The position numbers and the translations under genes were made by a program. From Takakia lepidozioides (taxonomy: Eukaryota > Streptophyta > Takakiopsida > Takakiales > Takakiaceae), in the NCBI GenBank assembly GCA_030704615.1, contig CM060732.1, forward strand, positions 77,915,053 through 77,979,052: 64,000 nt of DNA, in the 5' to 3' direction. The notes beneath the pieces are model-generated. The model saw only the letters and a list, made by a program, of their open reading frames with translations, was not told the origin of the DNA and did not search any database. Below, in pieces: positions 34,251-44,325 of this stretch. Positions within the stretch are counted from its first letter, which is position 1; the number at the start of each line of letters is the position of its first letter.

Positions 34251-34266
34251 CGGCGATCGCGCGAGG
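34251..34266 (-). repeat. GCGATCGC-core element in intron
   Basis: CGGCGATCGCGCGAGG lies 26 nt before the AG acceptor (34291-34292) of the intron in the DUF7869-type gene, in the minus orientation of the family consensus. It links this gene to the 17.7-26.7 kb segment on the other side of the chromovirus. Confidence 0.7.
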
Positions 34267-36569
34267 TTCATTTTCCCTTGTCTGTCTTGTAGGCGAATAA
34301 AATATGTAGGTTGAAGCCTATCTCCCAGGCAGCCGTCAGCAGAATCAAACAACAGATTTTTCCCAATGTCAAGGTTAGAAAAAATGGTAGCACGTTTGCC
34401 AAATGCACAGACTGTGAGATGCTCAAAGACCTAATCAAGAAGTCGGTCAAACGTAGTGATGAGCAGGTCTCGCACAAGAAAACACTTGATAAGCACCTCA
34501 GGCTTCAGGAGTCTTGCAGGAGACTCTATTACAGCTGGAGGAATGAGTCAGCTATGATGCCGTCCGAGTTCCTCTGCATCATTCATGACAAGATGGACCA
34601 TCGGAAAACAACTATTCCAAGGTTGCAGACGACGAACAAGATGGTCTCCGGCTTAGCTTCCAATCTCGTTAACCGGCATGGTCACCCATGGCCACGGGGA
34701 CGGAGCCTACGGACAGTACTATCTGGATTTCTGGCCGGGAGATCCGAACTTCACGATTGGCTCTCTAGCAAGATGCCTCCGCCAACTAGAGAAGCTCTCT
34801 TGCCACGAAAGTCGTAACATCTTTGACCACCCACCTCAGAATTCATTTTTCGAATCTCTCATGAAGGGTAAATCGAGGTGTCTCGACGTCTTGAAACCTT
34901 TCGGCGATAAGGAGAAGAAAAAAGGAAAAGTCCCTCTTCCGTGAAGACTCTACCTGCAGTTGGACAACTGCGTGAAGGAAAACAAAAACACGTGGATATT
35001 GGCTTTTCTGTCGCTCCTAACTGCCAGAGGAGTGTTTGAGGAGATTCAGATGGGATTTCTCATGGTTGGCCATACCCATGAGGACATCGACGGATTCTTC
35101 AGTTATTTATCGAAGAAGCTGAAGCAAAACAACACCTACGTTCTCTCCGATCTTATGAGGTTTTTTATGATCTCTCAAGATCTGCAATTTATTCCTCAAA
35201 TCATTTAAGAGGTGCCAGATTTCAAGGCGTATGTGGACGGTTGCATTCTCGATGGAAAAGAGGCTTTAGTTGGCCAAACATAAATGCATATATTTTGATT
35301 CTATGTAGATGAAGATGGTTGGCCTGTCATGAAGTTTAAGAAGTTTGCTACTGATTCTGAGTGGCTCCCCAAAAAAGGTGCGGTGAAGATGTGGAAGTCG
35401 AATCCCGATGGATCTCCAAAGTTGCCTGTAGCAGTACAACCCAGGGCTGTAAAAAAAACACCAATTGGGGTGTGGGAGATGACTCATCCGATAAATAGTC
35501 TTTTATCAAAACTGGAATTAAAAAATATAGGGAGTTCTGGAAGAAGGGGATGTTGCTTGACGATCATTATCGTGACATCATGATACAGTATGATCAATAC
35601 TGGGAAGCAATCCTTGCAGAACTTGATCTTCTCATTCCTGGATAATCACGACATTCAATCGCGCTTAAAGAGGGTTTTTGGCCCTCAACCAAGTGGGCTG
35701 TCAACCACCACAGAGCCGGAATCCATACACATGTAGAGGATGATCTGTTGGAAGAAGATGAAGTCATGGAGCCGTATTGTGGCCCCCGGTGTGATAGACC
35801 GAAGCAGCCTCTAAATCCGTTCAAGGATATTGAGAACGGATTCTTCGTCTTGGTTCGACCAGTAGATACTATGACGTTTCTAGTTTGGATGGGGATGGCA
35901 ATATCGGATGTGGTCCGCGACAGAGGATCCAAGAATTTTAAGAAGGTTCACGTCCGATGGTGGAGACCCAAGAAAGGAGGTAGCCCTTCCGATTTGGACA
36001 GGTACAAAGATTGTTGGTCCAAAGTTTGGGAGTTCAATCCATATGATCTCCCCTCTGTCGTTTGGACAATGCCCGCCAGAAAAAACACGAAACGTAATAC
36101 CTCTAAGAAAATTACCACGGTGGAGGCGGAGAAAGCACAAGCAAATTTGGATGAGGCCAATCAACAGTCAAACAATGAAGACAATGCAACCTCAGGCGGA
36201 GAACAATGTTGACAATGACGTATTGTGGAGGTTCACTCCTCGGCATGTTTTCAAGAATAAAACTAATGTTTTACCTCCACTCTCCATTTGTTTCTCTTCA
36301 CGTGTTCAAATATTAATCTACCTTCTTTGCCAGCCACCAGCTTTTTTTCCGGACCTCATCTATGTAACGTTTCAGGAACCTCGAGTGATCATCCGGAGTT
36401 CCTAGTTTTCCTGATGTCACTTCTTCCTTCTCTTTGCAGCTCCTCATATTACACCCATTTCTTTTGGTTCTCTGGTTCTCACCAAAGTGTCTTCTCCTCA
36501 ACAGATTCGCCTATCTCCTTCATTCTCGGTCCACATGGTCATATTGTTGGGCTCAATATGATTGGTCTA

Positions 36570-36660
36570 AAAAATGTCCTGAGTATAAACCGCGTGGCAA
36601 TTTGTAAAAGTTGTTGTTTCAATGGACAGGCTTTCTCGCGGTTTACTGCTTGTGAATCTT
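36570..36660 (+). repeat. dispersed repeat shared with 1.6 kb
   Basis: This is a plus-orientation copy of the repeat at 1540-1700. Shared blocks include AGTATAAACC, CGTGGCAA and TTCAATGGACAG. Confidence 0.45.
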
Positions 36661-36694
36661 ATGAATCTTCGTCTCCGCAGGCATGCTAAAAGCC

Positions 36695-37400
36695 ATGATT
36701 TCACCGAACATCAATTCTAAAGGACCTTGTGTGTGTGCAGCTTGTGCCTGAAGCCTTCAAAATGACATCTGGTAATCTGTAGGCATTCACCTTTTAGCCT
36801 TGTTTGTCCCACCATTGGCTGGGGTCAGAAAAAGTATTCATCCCACAGCTTCTCCTTTTCTCTGTTTACCTGTTTTTGGATACTTTCCTGTGTCACATTG
36901 GCAGTGTCATGTCAAAGTCACTCCAAACTACCAAAGGTTCACTCAATAAGCTAACTTGCAGAATTCAACATGGAAATCTAGGGCGGATTCTGATAAGAGG
37001 GGAAAACAAGGTGAAATGTGTTGAAAAAGGTGTCTTCTCCTCATCCATGTTATCTGTTTTTTGATACTTTCCTGCTGCCACATCAGCAGTAACTTGTCAA
37101 AGTCACTCCTAACCACCACAGATCCACCCAACGAGCTAACTTACAGAGTTCAATATGCATCTCAAGGCCTAGTCTGATGAGAGGGTAAAACAGACATAAA
37201 TAGGTTGAAGAAGAAGGTGCACACACCACATTGTCCTTGACCTTGTGTCATGACCCATGGAGGATTTCACCAAACATCAACCCTAAAGAACCTCTTGTGT
37301 GTGCAGCTTGTGTGTGCAGCCTTCAGAATGACATCTGGTAATCTGCAGGCTTTCACCTTTTTGCCTCGTTTGTCCCACCAAGCAGTTGGTTCGATTGACA
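36695..37400 (+). repeat. local duplicated blocks
   Basis: Two imperfect duplications. Block A occurs at about 36695-36830 and 37250-37390 (shared GAATGACATCTGGTAATCTG, one mismatch in the first copy, and TTTGTCCCACCA). Block B occurs at about 36880-37010 and 37060-37195 (shared GATACTTTCCTG and GTCAAAGTCACTCC, then GAGCTAACTT-like). No coding signature is seen. Confidence 0.55.
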
Positions 37401-38783
37401 TTTTGTTCATGAAGTCCTCTGCCACCTCCACTCAACATGCGCGGCCATGATTTTGACTCACGGATTGATCTGTGAGAACCACCACGGTGCATCTAAGCAG
37501 GTAGAGATTGAACACGGCCTGCTAAGACCAAGCTGACTCTCCCAAGAACCTTGCAAACATCAGGAAGAATACCAAATCATGGTACTGACAGGAGCCAAGA
37601 GCCCACCTTTACAGGATATACAAACTTCTTCAAATCATACATTAAGAAAAAACGACACCCTTCCCCCATCATTTGCTTGATCCTTCATCTGCCAAGACAA
37701 TCTCTTCAGCAAGTCTTCAGCTCAGCATGGATTTCCTCAAATTCGTTGAGAGCTTGCAGCTTTCAAGGTGAACGATGGCGGAAACGTAGATCAAGAAAAT
37801 CAAGATCCGGGCATTTCAGGCAGTTCCGAAAACGTTGGCGCGGCAATTTCTATTGGCGTATTTCGGATAGGTAGTCCGGGCAGATTGACGAAATTTGACG
37901 ACGAAACGTGGCGACGATGACGTGGCACTATGGCACCCTATTCCTGCTCTACGCTATACTAGCTTCCAACCTTCGGTTGTCGCTAGAATAATAGTGGTAG
38001 GCAATAGGGGGTGGGGAGGATTTGACAGGGGCCCCGCCGGAGGAGCCCGGGTTGCCGGAGTCCACCGAAAGCACTGTCAGATCACACACGCGTCCATTAA
38101 GTTCTTAAATTATTCCTATTGTCTTCCCAATTGCAGTATCGGGTTGATTTTTTGCTGGGCCCACCACACTCACAGCCATATCCTACTCCAAGTTATCCAA
38201 GTATGCACGAAATTTCATGCTAAAATGCCAAAGGATGCTACATGCTCCTTTGTATGTATTCTTTGGGGGGTTCATATATGTTCCAGTTCATGGAATTTCT
38301 GTTGTCAAAAAATGTACAGAAATCCAAGATTTTTTTCTATCCGAGCAGTAAGAGAATGAGTTCCTTTGATCCTCATCATAATGTTAAATTTTTTTGGGAA
38401 TCCAACGGTGAATTTTTCAAAAGTTGAGGCCTAAGTGGGGCCAAGTGTTTTGGAGCTGGCTGTTGCATGCACCAATAGAAAGTTGCCAAGTAGGTAGTCA
38501 ACCCTGCCTAGCCCCTCTCCTTACCTAACCCCAGCGTTTTTGCAAAAATCTGCAGGTCAGGGTTTCACTCCAAATGCATTCATTTCCACTTGTGGGTGGG
38601 GACTATCTTGTCAGCAAATTTATTGCTTCAGGAATAGTTTAATTTCAACAAAATCTCAGCAAGATATGGGCATTTTTCTTACAGGTCGAGACCCAATTCA
38701 GGTAGCGTAGGAAGTTAAGGGATAACTGACTACATTCAACTTTTGGGAATACCTTCTCTTCCTTTCTGATAAATTGAAATTCA
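37401..38783. other. gene-free stretch
   Basis: I see no supported gene. It lies downstream of the minus-strand cysteine synthase gene, so its right part may hold that gene's 3' UTR. Confidence 0.5.
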
Positions 38784-41700
38784 TCATTCAAAAGTCATTT
38801 GCTCACATTCATCTTTGATAGTCGCGAAGAGAGCTGTGCTCAGATACCGCTCTGCAGCACTGGGTAGCATAACCACTATGGTCTTGCCTGCATTCTCAGG
38901 CTCCTGTGCTACCTGGTACCGTTTCATAGTAGAGGTAAATGCACTTGCACCAAATTTGAAAAGAAAATCTGCCAACCTATAGAATACATGCACATATCTC
39001 TGTCCACGTAGAGAGTATTCATATCAAACACTTACCACTCTACCACAGAAACCATGGATGAGAGCATTACCTGGAGAGCAGCATAGAAGGCAGCACCAGA
39101 GGAGATGCCCACAAGAAGGCCTTCCTCAAGGGCCAGCCTCTGTGCCATGGCAATTGCATCCTGACCCTTTACTGCTACAATCTGATTGACCAAGGAGGTG
39201 TCCAGATTATCCGGGATAAATCCAGGTCCAATACCTTGTATCTTGTGTGGACCTGGCTCTGCCCCTGCACAGCCAACAACAAAAGTGCCACACAAGTATG
39301 GCTGAACATGTCGCAAGACATATCCATTGAGACTATTACTTCAATAGATTTCTGGGAACTCCTCTCAGCATGGAACTGTCTTAGCTCTTTCCTGTAGCAT
39401 TTTCCCTTAGCTGGTGTCAGAGAAAAGGAAAAGCCCAAAGAGCTTATGGGGGAGTAAATAATAGCTAGAAGTGGAGAAGGCTCAACAGACCTGAGAGAAC
39501 TGCACTCTCAGCAGGCTCAACTACAACAAGATGAATGCTCGGATTTTTGCTCTTGAGAAAACGGCCAGCGCCAGTGAAAGTACCGCCTGTCCCAGCTCCA
39601 GCCACAAATATGTCCACCTTTCCTGCCGTGTCTTCCCATATTTCAGGCCCTGCATCATTGCTTCACATTTTCACATTAGTGATGTAAAAGGAGAGAACCC
39701 ACCACCACTGTAACTTGCTGCCTATGTACTTGTGAAGGGAACATATTCTCTTTCTGGAGTCCTTGAATTAGCACTTATGCCAAAGTTCACTGTTCTTGTC
39801 CCACAAGTTCATTGGCTCTGTCGACGTAGATAGTCCCTTAATGTTTCTTTTTTCTAACCATGGACTGAATTAATTTCTTCGTTAGATCTTTGAGCTTCCC
39901 ATGGACATTACAACTTAGTTTCTTTATAACTTAGTTTCTTTCTGTCTGTCTTGTCTGTCTTTCTCTCGGATGTTATGAAGAAACATCTCATTTCATTTCT
40001 CTCTTTCTCATGAGAGAAGATGTATAGGTGAAAGGCAAGACAGTTGAAATAGGAAGGTTACCTGTAGTTTTGAAGTGGGCTTCAGGATTAGCAGGGTTGC
40101 TGAACTGGTTCAGCATGTACGAATTCGGAGTGTTGGTCAGTATTTCGTTGGTCTTCTCTAATACTCCAGCCACACCCTTCCCTGCATCTATTTTCCCAAC
40201 ACCCAAAGAGTCACAGAAGCCTCAGGATAGTCAACCTGAGGCGTAAGATGACAATCGGGTTTGCCATTCATGGGTGCTCAGGATCCCAATGGAGACAAAA
40301 CTAACGAACTGGCCCATCCACAACATTGAGGACTGATTATGCATGAAAAACTCTCAGGGGCTCAAAAGATGCGGCGTTGAAGTCCAAGTATAATTTCCCT
40401 TTGTCACTACTTCACTTTGCATTTTTGCTTCAGCTACACACATTTTCAAGCTCATGAAAGTCAGAAGCCAAGTAGGGATGATGTGATCCTGAGCAGCATG
40501 AACACATAGGAGAAAAATAACCATAACCAGTAGTGGGGCTCACCAATTGGGATGAAATCTCATCTCAACTTGATGGATACAAGGGCCTGAATTTCAGGAG
40601 AAACAGGAGTGTGTGTGTCTCTGACAGAGAGGAAGTAGAATGTCCACAGGAGGCCCAGAGGTTCCATGGGACAGTGGAAAAACTGAGAGAAATCAAGTTT
40701 ATTACGTCCAGGTCCACTCACCTGTAATAGCCACTTCTGCTCCAAGAAACCGCATAAGCATGCGCCGTTCCATAGAGTAGGTGTGGGGGATGGCAAGGAT
40801 CACCTTATAACCCCTCTTCTTGCCCACCATAGCCAATGCAAGCCCGGTGTTTCCACTTGTGGGCTCCACCAGCGTTGTCACTCCCGGTGTTATTAACCCC
40901 TTGGCTTCCGCATCCAGAATCATCCTGCCGTAGTACATTACGAACACACAATTAAAATGGGATGTGGTAAGGAGGACCATCCTCTAGTCAACACATCACA
41001 TACTGGAATATTACCGAGATTTTCTGATTCTGACTTCAAATCATTACCAAGCCATTAACCCCCCCCATTCCACCAATCCCCCAGGACAGGCTAAAAGACC
41101 ACATTTAAAATGAAAGCATGTGCTACATTGCAACTTTGGCGATCAGTATGTGTGTAGGCACGAACTACGCATGTTTCTCAGCCTCTGGTGACCGGTAGAT
41201 TCTTCCTGAGTTTCTTGATGGCTCTTCATTTCATATTGAAGTGAAAGAGACAAAAGTGAGAAAGATTACTCGAGTACGATCCGATCTTTCACCGAGCAGC
41301 CTGGCTGCTGCCCCTCCAGCTTTCCAATTATCCTTGCTACCGCCCCCTCCGCGTCTGCTACGTGCTTCAACTCCACTAAGGGAGTCCATCCAATGAGCTG
41401 CACAAGCAAATTCAGCAGATGATTTAAGCCTTGAGAGGAACTGATCTACCGCAATTTCATGTATTCGTCCACACCCCTTAGCCACATTCTCTGGACAACA
41501 ACTTATTGTGGAGCTGACGTGGGTCACCATCCAAAAACCACCGGAAACAGACAGCTCAATTGAGGGAGTTATCAGAAACAGACGCAGAGGAGGCTACCGC
41601 AAATCGGTCAAATAGTACCACACAGCACGCGCTTCGCATATTCAAGCAGTGGAGCAGAATGACGTCACCCTTGAAGAAACCCTTCGACAGAAAATCGAGT

Positions 41701-41841
41701 GTCAGATATCAAGGGGAATATTACCTCTTCCACACCGCTGGCAATCTTCGTTTTCGAGGGTCGGTCACGAAGCGATGCAGATGTAGAGCTGGGGTGGGTG
41801 GAAGTCACAGGTTCGGACGTGACAGCAGGAGGTGGAGCCAT
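38784..41841 (-). CDS. cysteine synthase (O-acetylserine thiol-lyase)
   Basis: This is a complete seven-exon gene on the minus strand: 41725-41841, 41270-41397, 40722-40924, 40062-40187, 39491-39649, 39071-39264, 38784-38912. All introns have GT and AG ends, phases agree throughout, and the sum is 1056 bp (351 residues plus TGA). The PLP-dependent enzyme makes cysteine from O-acetylserine and sulfide. The Schiff-base lysine is Lys76 in SVKDRI; the substrate loop TSGNTG is at 104-109, the phosphate-binding GAGTGGT at about 208-214, and SSGAA near the C-terminal third. Length fits a cytosolic-type enzyme; the Ser/Thr/Pro-rich first 35 residues could still be a short targeting sequence. Oddities: the usual IGNTPLV is IGWTPLV, and the usual PCSSVKDR is PGCSVKDR, so a beta-cyanoalanine-synthase-like or diverged paralogue is possible. 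It lies inside the putative 35.5 kb element yet shows no damage. Confidence 0.92.
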
Positions 41842-42960
41842 GACAGCTTGAGCGATCTGGGTACCACGGTCCACTTCTCACACCTTCCCCTCCATCGCTC
41901 CGATCTGGATCAACATGCTGACAAACCCTATTTTATTTTTAGAGTGAGGGATGGCTCTACATGCCTGCTGTTGACATTGTAACAACAACTCTGACATTTT
42001 TGGTACGCATGAGTTCTCAGAGTCAGTCTCAAACTTGCAAATCAGATTGCACACACTAGCCTAGTTTGTTGGCTGCTAGTACATGCAGTCAATTGCATGG
42101 TGGGTCTGGGAATAGTTGTCTGTGATGATATCAAGAGGATAAAGAAAGATGTATTCTACTTTTTTTTAGTGGGGGGTGTTGGTGCTATGTTTGCCATGAT
42201 GCAAAATAGGGCCAGTTGGCAGGTTCTGAAAGGGGGAAAATTGGGTCTGAGTGGGTGCAACTTACCGGCTCCCACCTTTACTGACCACCCACCAATGCCA
42301 ACTGTTATCTAACCCAATTCTGACTGGAATGAGCCTAACCAGAGTTGAATCGGACCTAACTATGGCGTCCCGTTTGCACCTGTGTGAAAAACGTCCATTT
42401 TGCGAATCGCACATGAAAACGCTGGAAATGTGAGAAACTAGTCCGGTGGACTGTTCAATTGCACATTCGTAAAGACCCGGCCAGGAATTTTTAGTTAGAG
42501 AGGATTGAACAGTCGTAAAGACCCGGCCAGGATTTTTTAGTTAGAGAGGATGGCGCCTTATGGGGAGGGATTTTCCTGCCAGGTGAGCATGGAACCTTAA
42601 GCTGCGTAAGGTTCCTCCTCTCCTCGAGAGGAAGGCACCTTACGTCGGGTAAGGTTCATGCTCTTGTGAGCGGTCAGATTGAGATGATCTGAGCCCTCCA
42701 TGGTAAGAAAATCCCGATCACTGATGACATGATGGTATTGGTGTAGCATCCGCTATCTGATATGTATGAGTTCTTCTAAACTCGCTATTTATCAATTTGT
42801 TGCGACCTCCATTAAAAACTTCTGAGAAATGGATGTTTCTTAAAAAAGGAGCAAAGTCTTTTATATTTTCAAAAATAATTTAATTTTCCTCCTGAAAATA
42901 TTGATATATGTATATATAACAAAATAATGGATGGTATCATGCTTACTATTTATTGACATA
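41842..42960. other. gene-free stretch, small repeats
   Basis: This is the upstream region of the cysteine synthase gene, on its minus strand. It contains a direct duplication (42468-42504 and 42514-42550, each starting CGTAAAGACCCGGCCAGGA). It also has a hairpin-forming stretch at about 42604-42646, whose arms are GCGTAAGGT and ACCTTACG around CTCGAG. No gene was found. Confidence 0.55.
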
Positions 42961-42993
42961 CCCATATATATAATATATAATATATATATATTT
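42960..42993. repeat. TA-rich tract at transposase break
   Basis: An alternating TA/AT tract borders the 3' end of the transposase remnant and may mark the breakpoint that removed the rest of it. Confidence 0.5.
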
Positions 42994-43000
42994 CGTTTCT

Positions 43001-43816
43001 TTAGAGAACAGGGACAGAGGCATGGTAGAAGAAGACCGAGTCCGGGTTTTGATCTTTCCACATACGGACGGATTGTGCGTCATTAGCGTGTTTTTTGAAG
43101 GTTTGCCAGGCTCGATTTCGGACATCCAGCTCGAGGAGAAAGTCGTTCCGTGTCTATGCATCTCCCAAGCCAGTGTTCTGCATGACGTGCTTCTTGTGTT
43201 CAATCATGACTTGCGCGACACTCAAGCCTCGGGACAAACATTCCATGATCCACTTTTTCAGCTCCTCGCTAATATGTGGAGCATAAGCATATCGGGTGAA
43301 CTGGAACTCAGCATATCCGCCATGAGAGGGTTTTCCGGACACATCCAAGTGTTGCATGTTGTTATAATATGTGATGACCCCAATGTCTGGAGCAAGATAA
43401 CATTGCGAAACTTTGAAACAACAAAGACAACCACGCTTGTAAGACTCGCCGTATAATTTCGCTTTAGTGTCCAACACCTTGAACTTGGGACCACGCAGTG
43501 ATTTGAGCATTCTGATTTTTGAAGCTGTCTTCAAACATGATTTCGTTGCCTCTAGGTTCGAAGCCTCAACCTCCAAGACGAGGAAATACGCGTCACAGTG
43601 GTGACCCATCATCTTGAGAACGTCGGCGTGATGTTGAAGGTCGCCCATGTATCCAGAGTGACTCTCGTTCTTCCAGTAAAGATCTTTGTAGGAAAATGAC
43701 ATATCCTTTGGTATTTGAAGACATTGTCGCAGTGGACGTATAAGAAAGCTTTCTGGTTGGGCATCGACGGCCGCTGCCATATACACTACAGTACCCCTTC
43801 GCGCATTCGAAAGCAC
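43001..43816 (-). pseudogene. MULE-like transposase, N-terminal remnant
   Basis: A minus-strand frame from about 43816 has a Cys/His-rich region (CLCCFKVSQC, then a YNNMQHLDVSGKPSH segment), suggesting a zinc-binding DNA-recognition domain. It is followed by PHISEELKKWIMECLSRGLS, and, after an in-frame TAG at 43154-43156, by LELDVRNRAWQTF, NDAQSVRMWKDQNPDSVFFY. This last pattern resembles the linker that precedes the DDE domain in plant Mutator-like and related transposases. The frame ends at 43001, next to a TA-rich tract, before any DDE residues, so the protein is truncated and broken. An acceptor-like TTGTAG just upstream of 43816 suggests a missing first exon. Its place, about 500 bp inside the right TIR and pointing inward, fits a transposase of the element itself. 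Confidence 0.45.
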
Positions 43817-44036
43817 CTACAATACGACATGCAAAAGTGGAAGTGAAAAACGACAACACACACATTCTTGGCAAGATGGAAGCGCGTTGCCAGGAACAGA
43901 CCAGATGGAAGGACAGATCGATGAAACAGTCTTCGCCCACGATTGGCGGCCGCTGCCATGCCCTAAAATCCGAGTGGCTAGGATAGCAGCGCGGCTTCAC
44001 GATCAGATGGACGCCATGTCATCTAGGGTGTGTTTG

Positions 44037-44100
44037 GGTCTGCCGGATCGGGCTGCTCTGCGGGCAAACCCAACAGACCTATCCGGGGCAGACCCAGCTT
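44037..44100. repeat. GCAGACC motifs inside right end
   Basis: GGTCTGCC at about 44038 and GGGCAGACCC at about 44086, with near-variants ACAGACC and GCAAACC between and after them, repeat the left-end motif just inside the right TIR. Confidence 0.6.
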
Positions 44101-44229
44101 CACCAGACCCAGACCGTGACCGGGCAAACCCAGCGGGGACCCGATGGCGGACGGAGCCAGTGGCGACCGCGGGCGGGCTGGGCCGTGGGTGGCAGCGGCG
44201 TTGCCGACCGCGCAACGCGCTTGCAGGTC

Positions 44230-44316
44230 GGGGCGGGCGACCCCACGTCCCTGCGGCCGTGCGCGTCCTGTCTCACACGCGAGACATAAACTCCCAATTA
44301 TTAAAAAATGAGAGGC
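44230..44316 (-). repeat. right terminal inverted repeat
   Basis: This is the reverse complement of 8775-8861, with about five or six differences. Its palindrome reads TCTCGCGTGTGAGA instead of TCTCACGTGTGAGA. The outer end is GAGAGGC, followed at once by ATTATTATT. Confidence 0.75.
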
Positions 44317-44325
44317 ATTATTATT
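44317..44325 (+). repeat. right 9-bp target-site duplication
   Basis: ATTATTATT matches 8766-8774 exactly and in the same orientation. Confidence 0.6.

Larger units (their letters stand above)
26701..36212 (+). pseudogene. DUF7869-type gene split by chromovirus
   Basis: This is a plus-strand gene of a plant/eukaryote family with transposase-like features, interrupted by the chromovirus. The exon before the insertion (to 26797) reads GQQVFLILQGSNSIVATAEY, and the same frame resumes after it (32933 on) with GSTIYVVIVSC, LPYPHMDADSLGEAIGTPVV. This resembles the Tnp1/En-Spm-like accessory domain of plant transposon proteins. Later blocks (33140-33415, 33480-33842, 33912-34148, intron 34149-34292, 34293-35208) carry a Cys-rich motif, CIIHDKMDH, MVTHGHGD, then LDNCVKENKN and FLMVGHTHEDIDGFFS, which are hallmarks of DUF7869 proteins. 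A tail at 35748-36212 (WVRW-like, basic) ends in TGA. In-frame stops at 34942-34944 and 35206-35208 and frameshifts near 33110, 33845, 34670 and 35520 make it a pseudogene. Its biochemical role is not established for the family. Confidence 0.6.
8775..44316. mobile_element. putative 35.5 kb Mutator-like element
   Basis: The two ends are inverted copies of each other. Positions 8775-8861 match the reverse complement of 44230-44316 with about five or six differences, both starting GCCTCTCATTTTT. Each end is flanked immediately by ATTATTATT in direct orientation. A broken MULE-like transposase frame (43001-43816, minus strand) starts about 500 bp inside the right TIR, and the GCAGACC heptamer occurs inside both ends. 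The interior holds decayed genes, an intact cysteine synthase gene and a nested 6.1 kb chromovirus. Without the nested element the segment is about 29.4 kb. The alternative is two separate related MULE ends in opposite orientation. The matched 9-bp duplication argues against that, although (ATT)3 could be coincidence. Confidence 0.6.

Noticed and set aside
38784-41841. Bacterial cysteine synthase from contamination or transfer
   Set aside because: Six phase-consistent spliceosomal introns and plant-like sequence show a plant nuclear gene.
8775-44316. Two unrelated MULE ends in opposite orientation
   Set aside because: Not fully excluded, but the exact 9-bp direct repeat at both outer edges and the motif shared inside both ends favour one element.
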